Assembly: GCF_004803405.1 (NCBI RefSeq)
Contig: NZ_SSXI01000013.1
Location: forward strand, 1 to 61,551
DNA: 61,551 bases
Direction: 5' to 3'
Source: Nocardioides sp.
GTDB lineage: Bacteria > Actinomycetota > Actinomycetes > Propionibacteriales > Nocardioidaceae
Part shown: piece after piece, positions 56,533-61,551 of the stretch
Position numbering within the stretch: the first letter of the stretch is position 1
Layout of the letters: every line of letters begins with the position of its first letter
Translations under genes and position numbers: made by a program
The notes under the pieces: model-generated
What the model saw: the letters and a program-made list of their open reading frames with translations, nothing else
Databases searched by the model: none
What the model was told of the DNA's origin: nothing

Positions 56533-57735
56533 ATGGTGTCGTCGACCAGCACCGCACAGACGTCCGAACGCTGTGCAGACCTCTTCCGGGCCCTCGACGA
56601 GCACACCGGTGCCGCCGTGGACCTGCGCCGACGGCTGCACGCCGAGCCGCGGCTGAGCGGCGAGGAGCGCGACACCACCGCGACCCTGATGGACGCGATG
56701 GGGTTCACCGACGGCCTGTTCCCCAAGGGCGGGGCCGTGCTCCGCGTGGGCGATCCCGACGGTCCTTCGATCGGGCTCCGAGCCGAGCTGGACGCGCTGC
56801 CCGTCCGGGAGACCACGGACGTCGAGTGGCGCTCGCACAGCGGCGCGATGCACGCCTGCGGGCACGACGTGCACATGGCTGCCACCGTGGCGCTGGTGCG
56901 CGCGCTCCGGGACGTGGGCGCGCCGCTGCCGCTGGTCGTGGTGCTGCAGCCCCGGGAGGAGACGGTGCCGTCCGGCGCCCAGGACATCGCGCTGTCGTCG
57001 ACCTTCGCCGACCACGACATCCGAGCCTTCCTCGGGGCCCACGTGCAGCCGACGCTGCCGAGGGGCTGCTTCTCGGCGTCACCAGGGCCGGTCAACGCGG
57101 CCGCCGACCAGTTCGCGATCGAGGTTCGCGGCCGGCCCGGACATGCGGCCTACCCGCACCTGACCGCGGACCCGGTGGTCGCCGCCGCCGACCTCGTCGG
57201 CAGCCTGCAGCACCTGGTCTCACGGCAGGTCGACCCGACCCATCCCACGGTGTTGACGGTCGGCTCCATCAGCGGCGGGAACTCGCCCAACGTCGTACCG
57301 GCCACGGTGCGGATGCGCGGAATCCTGCGCACCTTCGACGAGCATGACCGGGTTCGGCTGCACCGCGCGATCGAGGAGACGACGCGCTCGGTGACCGACG
57401 TGCACGGGTGCGACTCCCTGGTCGAGGTCACCCTGGGCGCGCCGGTCCTGGTCAACGACAAGGCGCTCGCCGCCTCGGCCACCGGCTGGTTGCAGCGGGC
57501 TGGGCTGAGCCCGGCTCCACCGCTGCGGTCCTGTGGTGCCGACGACTTCTCCTACTACTGCACTCTCGTGCCGTCGCTGATGGTGTTCGTGGGCGTGGGT
57601 TCCGAGAACGGGGACGACCCCGGTCTGCACCATCCCGACTTCCTGCCGCCGGACGAGTCGGTCGGGGACGTGGCCCGAGCGATGCTGGCCGGCTACCTGG
57701 CCGCCCGCGACACGGTCGCGGACCGGGCGGCTTAG
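56533..57735 (+). CDS. M20D-type amidohydrolase (aminoacylase/hippurate hydrolase family)
   Basis: A 400-aa amidohydrolase. MHACGHDVHMAATVAL (about 110-125) is the metal-binding Cys-x-His-Asp region typical of M20D enzymes; LQPREETVPSGAQ (Glu-Glu) follows, and HPDFLPPDES contains the last ligand His. It probably deacylates N-acyl amino acids. The ATG at 56533 follows TACCGT with exactly 6-nt spacing. It converges on the YbdK-like ligase, 19 nt away. Confidence 0.93.
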   Translation: MVSSTSTAQTSERCADLFRALDEHTGAAVDLRRRLHAEPRLSGEERDTTATLMDAMGFTDGLFPKGGAVLRVGDPDGPSIGLRAELDALPVRETTDVEWRSHSGAMHACGHDVHMAATVALVRALRDVGAPLPLVVVLQPREETVPSGAQDIALSSTFADHDIRAFLGAHVQPTLPRGCFSASPGPVNAAADQFAIEVRGRPGHAAYPHLTADPVVAAADLVGSLQHLVSRQVDPTHPTVLTVGSISGGNSPNVVPATVRMRGILRTFDEHDRVRLHRAIEETTRSVTDVHGCDSLVEVTLGAPVLVNDKALAASATGWLQRAGLSPAPPLRSCGADDFSYYCTLVPSLMVFVGVGSENGDDPGLHHPDFLPPDESVGDVARAMLAGYLAARDTVADRAA

Positions 57736-57754
57736 GAGCTGAGAGAGGGTCCCG

Positions 57755-58882
57755 TCACTCCAGCTGGCCGGCGGTGACCCGCGCGAGGTGAGCCACGACG
57801 TCACCGATCTGATGGGTCCTCCGAAGGACCTGCCGCTGCTGGCGCGCCCCGTTTCCGGTCGCCATAACCTCGGCGAGACGCATCTGCACGGCGTGAGCGT
57901 CGCTGGTCGCCTCCAGCGCCGGCCGGACGTGCTCGTAGAGCCTGGCGACCACCTCGCGTCCAGGTCGTGGTCGGCAGGTCGCCGGGTCCAGCAGCTCGCC
58001 ATCGACCCCGTCGCGCGAGGCCTGCCACATGGCCAGCCGCAACATCGCGGTGGAGACCTCGGGCACCGGCACGCCAGCAGCGTCGTCGGACACCGCCGTA
58101 TCGACCAGACCGCGACACAGGGACGCGATCAGGACGGCGTCCCGCACGTCCAGACAGACGTCCGCGACCCGGATCTCGACGGTCGGGTACCGCGCCGACA
58201 GCCGGGCGTCGAAGTAGACCATCCCCTCGTCCAGGATCACACCGGTGGCGACCATCCGCGCGACGCTCGACCAGTAGTGCTCACCCGATGCGAACAGCTC
58301 CGTCGGCCCGGCCGACGGCCACCGCGCCATGGCCTGGGACCGGAAGCTGGCATACCCGGTGTCCTTGCCGTTCCAGTACGGCGAGTTCGCGCTGAGGGCG
58401 AGCAGCGCAGGAAGCCAGACCCGCATCCGGTTCAGGGCGATCACGCCCTCGTCGTCCGACTCGACCGCGACATGGACGTGGCAGCCGCAGGTCAGGTGCT
58501 CGGTGGCGGTGATGCCGTAGCGCTCGGACATCCGCTCGTAGCGCTCGTCCCGGACCAGGTGCGGGGTGACCGCGGCCGGAGAGGTGCCGGTGGCCACGAC
58601 CCGCGCGCCGACCTTGCGCGCCGCCACCACGGCGATGTCTCGCCACTGGCGCAGATCCGTCTCCAGGTCGGCCATGCTCGCCCGCGGCGAGGTGTCGGTC
58701 TCCACCTGCTCCTGCTTGAACTCCGAGCCCAACCGCCCGCCGGGCTCGTCCTCAGCGTCGCTGCCTCGTACCGGCGCGGGCACCCCGGCCTGCCGGATCA
58801 CCCTCCCCGCGACGGAGCGCGGGCGACCGCTCTCCTTGTCCACGACCAGGAGCTCTTCCTCGACCCCGACCGTCCGCGCCAT
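57755..58882 (-). CDS. Glutamate-cysteine ligase-like carboxylate-amine ligase (YbdK family)
   Basis: A 375-aa member of the GCS2/YbdK family. TVGVEEELLVVD at the start supplies nucleotide/metal-binding Glu residues; TCGCHVHVAVESDDE and NSPYWNGKDTGYASFRSQ are diagnostic. The enzyme makes a gamma-glutamyl amide; the partner is not known. Actinobacteria use mycothiol, so glutathione synthesis is not implied. The ATG at 58882 gives the conserved N-terminus; the longer ORF start is not conserved. Confidence 0.9.
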   Translation of the reverse strand: MARTVGVEEELLVVDKESGRPRSVAGRVIRQAGVPAPVRGSDAEDEPGGRLGSEFKQEQVETDTSPRASMADLETDLRQWRDIAVVAARKVGARVVATGTSPAAVTPHLVRDERYERMSERYGITATEHLTCGCHVHVAVESDDEGVIALNRMRVWLPALLALSANSPYWNGKDTGYASFRSQAMARWPSAGPTELFASGEHYWSSVARMVATGVILDEGMVYFDARLSARYPTVEIRVADVCLDVRDAVLIASLCRGLVDTAVSDDAAGVPVPEVSTAMLRLAMWQASRDGVDGELLDPATCRPRPGREVVARLYEHVRPALEATSDAHAVQMRLAEVMATGNGARQQRQVLRRTHQIGDVVAHLARVTAGQLE

Positions 58883-59005
58883 ACGGCCAGTCTGTCGGGT
58901 GGCCAAGGCTCCGCGAAAGGACCGTCCAAGCCGGTGGGTGGATCCGCCCACGGGCGCGTCGCGATCGGGGCCGCCCTACTCCTCGAGCCGGCGATTGAAA
59001 TCAGC

Positions 59006-59042
59006 GATCCCCGAGCCTCTGACCTGCAGAGACTCGGGGATC
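59006..59042 (-). terminator. Terminator of tRNA-Leu
   Basis: GATCCCCGAG (59006-59015) and CTCGGGGATC (59033-59042) pair perfectly over 10 bp, with an inner CTCTG/CAGAG stem. It begins 3 nt after the encoded CCA of the tRNA on the minus strand and is followed by GCTGATTTC. It is a strong intrinsic-type terminator with a weak U-tract. Confidence 0.8.
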
Positions 59043-59045
59043 TTC

Positions 59046-59134
59046 TGGTGTCCGAGGGGGGACTTGAACCCCCACGCCCTAATACGGGCACTAGCACCTC
59101 AAGCTAGCGCGTCTGCCAATTCCGCCACCCGGAC
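59046..59134 (-). tRNA. tRNA-Leu (anticodon GAG), CCA encoded
   Basis: Minus-strand cloverleaf of 86 nt plus encoded CCA (59048-59046). The acceptor GTCCGGG pairs with CTCGGAC. The D-loop includes TTGGCAGACGC, and the anticodon stem CTAGC/GCTAG encloses TTGAGGT, giving anticodon GAG. A long variable arm (CCCGTATTAGGG), T-arm GGGGGTTCAAGTCCCCC and discriminator A73 are present. Long variable arm, A73 and anticodon agree on a class II leucine tRNA. Confidence 0.97.
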
Positions 59135-59262
59135 GAGTGCGGGGAAACGTTAGCAAAGGACTCGCCCGGATCCCGCATCGGGACCGGCTTCGCCCCGCCG
59201 TCCGTTCCCCTCGCTTGAACGACGCGGCCCCGGCTGCAACGGTGGGAAGGGTCCTGTCCTCT

Positions 59263-59280
59263 ATGGGAAGGCTTTCCCAT
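59263..59280 (+). promoter_or_regulatory. Inverted repeat sequestering the HesB-like start
   Basis: ATGGGAA (59263-59269) and TTCCCAT (59274-59280) are exact inverted repeats with a 4-nt loop. The left arm contains the Shine-Dalgarno-like GGGAAGG and the right arm ends in the first two bases of the start codon (59279-59281), so the RNA hairpin would hide the ribosome-binding site. Confidence 0.5.
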
Positions 59281-59557
59281 GCTCACCCTGACCGAGAACG
59301 CCACCGCCATCGTCAAGGAGCTGACCACCGCTCCCGACGCTCCCGAGACCGCCGGCCTGAGGATCAGCAGTGCCCCTGAAACCGGCTTCGCCGTCGCCGC
59401 GACGCCGCAGCCCGAGCCCGGCGACCTGGTCGTCGAGCAGGACGGCGCGACCGTCTACCTCGACCAGCCGGCAGCCGAGCAGCTCGACGCGATGGTGCTC
59501 GACGCCGGCGTCGACGAGACCGGCAGCCTGCAGTTCGGCCTGATGGCCCAGGGCTAG
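59279..59557 (+). CDS. HesB/IscA-like protein lacking cysteines
   Basis: A 92-aa protein with the HesB/IscA fold pattern (MLTLTENATAIVKEL; AGLRISSAPE; VVEQDGATVYLD, and QLDAMVLDAGVD). All three Cys residues that ligate Fe-S in IscA/SufA are absent, as in other actinobacterial proteins annotated as HesB-like. An Fe-S scaffold role is therefore unlikely; its role is unknown. A strong terminator follows 7 nt after the stop. Confidence 0.88.
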   Translation: MLTLTENATAIVKELTTAPDAPETAGLRISSAPETGFAVAATPQPEPGDLVVEQDGATVYLDQPAAEQLDAMVLDAGVDETGSLQFGLMAQG

Positions 59558-59564
59558 TCGCCTT

Positions 59565-59596
59565 GCGGAGGTGGGGCGACGCCGCCCCACCTCCGC
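59565..59596 (+). terminator. Strong intrinsic-type terminator
   Basis: GCGGAGGTGGGGCG (59565-59578) and its exact complement (59583-59596) form a 14-bp stem with a 4-nt ACGC loop, followed by CTCCTTCT. It begins 7 nt after the HesB-like stop. Confidence 0.85.
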
Positions 59597-59621
59597 ACCC
59601 TCCTTCTGAGATCCTTGCGGG

Positions 59622-60215
59622 ATGGAGCAGCTGCGCGTGGCCTTCGTCCCCGGGGTCACCCCCGACAAGTGGGCCCGCGCATGGCGCGAGCGGAACCCAC
59701 AGATCCGGCTCACGCTCCTCCCGATCGAGGAGTCGGTGCAGCGCGCCGTGCTCGACGACGGCGATGCGGACCTGGCCCTCGCCCGCCTTCCCGTCGACCT
59801 GGACTCTCCCGCGCCGCTCCACTGCGTCCGGCTCTACGACGAGGTGCCGGTCGTCGTCGCAGGGCTCGACCACTTCGTGGCGGCCGCCGACCCGGACACG
59901 GCGCTGCCCCCGGACGAGCTGGCGGACGAGCAGCTCGTGCTGCCCCATCCCTCCGGTTGGGCGCCCACGGTGACGCAGCGGGACTTCCCGCCGATGTCGG
60001 CGAAGGACGCCATCGAGGTCGCGGCCTCCGGCGCCGGAATCGTGATCGTGCCGATGTCGGTCGCCCGGCTGCACCACCGCAAGGACGTCGTTCACCGGCC
60101 GGTCGACCTGGAGCCGACCACGATCGGGCTGATCTGGCTTCGTGAGGCGGACAGCCCCGTCCACCAGGACTTCGTGGGCGTGGTGCGCGGCCGCCGCGCG
60201 AGCAGCAGCCGCTGA
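59622..60215 (+). CDS. LysR-type substrate-binding domain without HTH
   Basis: A 197-aa protein of only the type 2 periplasmic-binding-like effector domain of LysR regulators (LRVAFVPGVTPDKWARAWRE; ADLALARLP; SGAGIVIVPMSVARLHH). The N-terminal winged HTH is missing, and the short upstream region holds no in-frame DNA-binding sequence, so it is not a truncation product. Related stand-alone domains exist in actinobacteria and may act as ligand sensors. It ends in a basic RGRRASSSR tail. Confidence 0.82.
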   Translation: MEQLRVAFVPGVTPDKWARAWRERNPQIRLTLLPIEESVQRAVLDDGDADLALARLPVDLDSPAPLHCVRLYDEVPVVVAGLDHFVAAADPDTALPPDELADEQLVLPHPSGWAPTVTQRDFPPMSAKDAIEVAASGAGIVIVPMSVARLHHRKDVVHRPVDLEPTTIGLIWLREADSPVHQDFVGVVRGRRASSSR

Positions 60216-60221
60216 CCGCCG

Positions 60222-60770
60222 TCACCAGGCCTGGTTCGTCACCCACTCGCCCAGGGCGCGCGCGCTGCGGTCCACCAGCGACACCCAATCCATCGCGCCC
60301 TCGTCGGCGTTGTCCGAGACGTGCTTGACCAGCCGGCACGGGAGGCCGAACTCCTGCGCCACGAAGGCCACGGCATACCCCTCCATGTCGACCAGCTGCG
60401 CCCGTGCCGCCAGCCCCGCCCGCACGACCGGGTCGGTCACGAACACGTCTCCGCTCGCCAGCACGGTCTCCCCCGGCCCGACCGTCAGCCGTTCCCGCGG
60501 GTCGTAGCCCAGCGCCCGGATCGCGTCGGCACTGATGTCGTGGTTGATCACGGTGCCGACCTCGAAGAGTCCTTCGACGTGGTCGTGGAGCGCTCCAGCA
60601 GTGCCGAGGTTCACCACCACGACCTCCGCGAGGTCGGGACGGGTCGCAAGGTGGCGCGCGAGCACCGCCGCGGCCGCCGTCTTGCCGAGGCCGGTGACGA
60701 GGACCTCGATCTCGCGCGGGACGTGGGCGGCTTCGGCCGCGGTCGCGGCGACGACGAGTGGACGCGGCAC
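60222..60770 (-). CDS. Nucleoside phosphorylase/MTA-SAH nucleosidase-like protein
   Basis: A 182-aa member of the PNP/MTAN superfamily. GLGKTAAAAVLARHL, NLGTAGALHDHVEGLFEVGTV, VDMEGYAVAFVA and SDNADEGA match the Gly loop, the substrate Glu (MEG) and catalytic Asp regions. It is shorter than usual MTA/SAH nucleosidases (about 230 aa) because the N-terminus is trimmed. SAH or futalosine derivatives are possible substrates. GTG at 60770 follows TAGATT with 7-nt spacing. It is divergent from galK. Confidence 0.85.
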   Translation of the reverse strand: MPRPLVVAATAAEAAHVPREIEVLVTGLGKTAAAAVLARHLATRPDLAEVVVVNLGTAGALHDHVEGLFEVGTVINHDISADAIRALGYDPRERLTVGPGETVLASGDVFVTDPVVRAGLAARAQLVDMEGYAVAFVAQEFGLPCRLVKHVSDNADEGAMDWVSLVDRSARALGEWVTNQAW

Positions 60771-60804
60771 GACGCTCAATCTAGCGATCCGCAAGGATGG
60801 TGCC

Positions 60805-61551
60805 GTGACCATGGTTACCACCCGCGCGCCGGGCCGCGTGAACCTGATCGGCGAGCACACCGACTACAACGGCGGCCTCTGCCTGCCGTTCGCGATCCCG
60901 CTCGCGACCACGGCGGCCGTCAGCACCAGACCCGACGACCTGGTCGTCGTCACCAGCGACGGCGCCGGTCGCTGGCAGGGCACGCTCGAGGAGATCTCCA
61001 GCCGTGCCGTCACCGGTTGGCCCGCGTACGTCGCCGGCGTGATCTGGTCGCTGCAGGAGTCCGGCTGGGCCGTGCCTGGGCTGGACATCACGCTCGAGTC
61101 GACGGTCCCGCTGGGCGCCGGCCTGTCCAGCTCGGCCGCGCTCGAGTGCGCGGTCGGAGTCGCCATCGCCACGCTGCTCGACCGGCCGCTCGACGACCCG
61201 CTCCGCCGCTTCCTGGCCGAGGCGTGCCGGCGAGCGGAGGCGGACTACGTCCGCGCTCCCACCGGTGGGCTGGACCAGCTCGCATCCCTGCTCGGGGCGG
61301 AGGAGCACGCCGTACTCGTGGACTTCGAGGATCCTGCCGCGCCGCGCGCCGAGCGGGTGCCGCTTCCCCTGTGCACGGCAGGGCTGGCGATCCTGATCAC
61401 CGACACGGGCGTCCGGCACGAGCTGGCCGACGGCGACGGGGGCTACGCCCAGCGACGAGCCGAGTGCGAGGCAGCGGCCGCCGCCCTGGGCGTTCCCTCG
61501 CTCCGTGGCGCCTCGCTCGACGACGTCGAGCGGCTCCCCGAGGTCGCCGGT
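60805..61551 (+). CDS. galK: Galactokinase (partial, C-terminus outside window)
   Basis: The first 249 codons of a GHMP kinase, open to the window end. The galactokinase signature GRVNLIGEHTDYNGG (about 11-25) and the ATP loop VPLGAGLSSSAALE (about 102-115) are present. The Asp in GGLDQLASLLG is the catalytic base region. GTG 60805 is used; ATG 60811 is an alternative. Its promoter overlaps that of the divergent nucleosidase (about 60775-60790). Confidence 0.94.
   Translation, partial: MTMVTTRAPGRVNLIGEHTDYNGGLCLPFAIPLATTAAVSTRPDDLVVVTSDGAGRWQGTLEEISSRAVTGWPAYVAGVIWSLQESGWAVPGLDITLESTVPLGAGLSSSAALECAVGVAIATLLDRPLDDPLRRFLAEACRRAEADYVRAPTGGLDQLASLLGAEEHAVLVDFEDPAAPRAERVPLPLCTAGLAILITDTGVRHELADGDGGYAQRRAECEAAAAALGVPSLRGASLDDVERLPEVAG

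Overview
The window is about 70% G+C and comes from an actinobacterium. It carries a full Pup-proteasome system, mycothiol ligase mshC, RbpA, a WYL regulator pair, polyprenol-phosphate-mannose synthase beside lnt, and a lineage-typical trio of conserved proteins (SCO1664, DUF3090 and phosphomutase families). Gene content and style fit the Nocardioidaceae best (inference). Many genes follow a TANNNT hexamer by only 6-8 nt, which suggests widespread leaderless transcription.

Left flank (1-14.7 kb). This is accessory and regulatory DNA. It holds an AraC regulator/VOC protein/short UvrA paralogue operon, an ECF42-type sigma factor coupled to YCII and VOC proteins, small membrane proteins, a 57-aa zinc-binding protein, an MFS exporter with a palindrome at its promoter, a PAS-ANTAR regulator, a zinc alcohol dehydrogenase, and an HTH-MurA fusion followed by a glycerophosphodiesterase and an Atg22-like transporter. 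rbpA has a textbook SigR-type promoter. lnt, ppm1 and fxsA form an envelope operon. A 425-nt noncoding stretch upstream of lnt contains strong secondary structure.

Core (18-40 kb). Its order resembles M. tuberculosis Rv2092c-Rv2118c: helY, tatC, tatA, pafC, pafB, pafA, prcA, prcB, pup, dop, arc, trmI. Three features differ. A lipid kinase is coupled to helY. An FAD-Rieske oxidoreductase lies on the opposite strand between prcA and pafA. Between dop and arc lies a module with a DUF1206 membrane protein, an unknown 219-aa protein and a 685-aa predicted zinc metalloprotease. The metalloprotease carries the N-terminal LQRRAGNRAV-type motif seen in cargo of extracellular contractile injection systems (eCIS). 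This candidate effector pair inside the pupylation locus is the most interesting novelty.

Right part (40-61.5 kb). It contains a site-2 protease, a RecB-like Fe-S nuclease, a HAD phosphatase, and metH behind a convincing S-adenosylhomocysteine (SAH) riboswitch whose pseudoknot competes with a Shine-Dalgarno-sequestering hairpin. These are followed by PAC2, mshC, the SCO1664/DUF3090/phosphomutase operon, corA, uppP, an aldo-keto reductase with DUF5703, two M20-type hydrolases, a YbdK-type ligase, tRNA-Leu(GAG), a cysteine-free HesB-like protein, a LysR-type ligand domain without HTH, an MTA/SAH-nucleosidase-like enzyme and the start of galK, which is cut by the window edge.

Links between genes. 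Pup is charged by PafA, removed by Dop, and its targets are unfolded by Arc and degraded by PrcAB. PafBC is the associated DNA-damage regulator. MetH, the SAH riboswitch and possibly the nucleosidase concern the methyl cycle. MshC and SigR-driven rbpA belong to thiol/redox physiology. All functions are read from protein motifs and context; no database search was possible.
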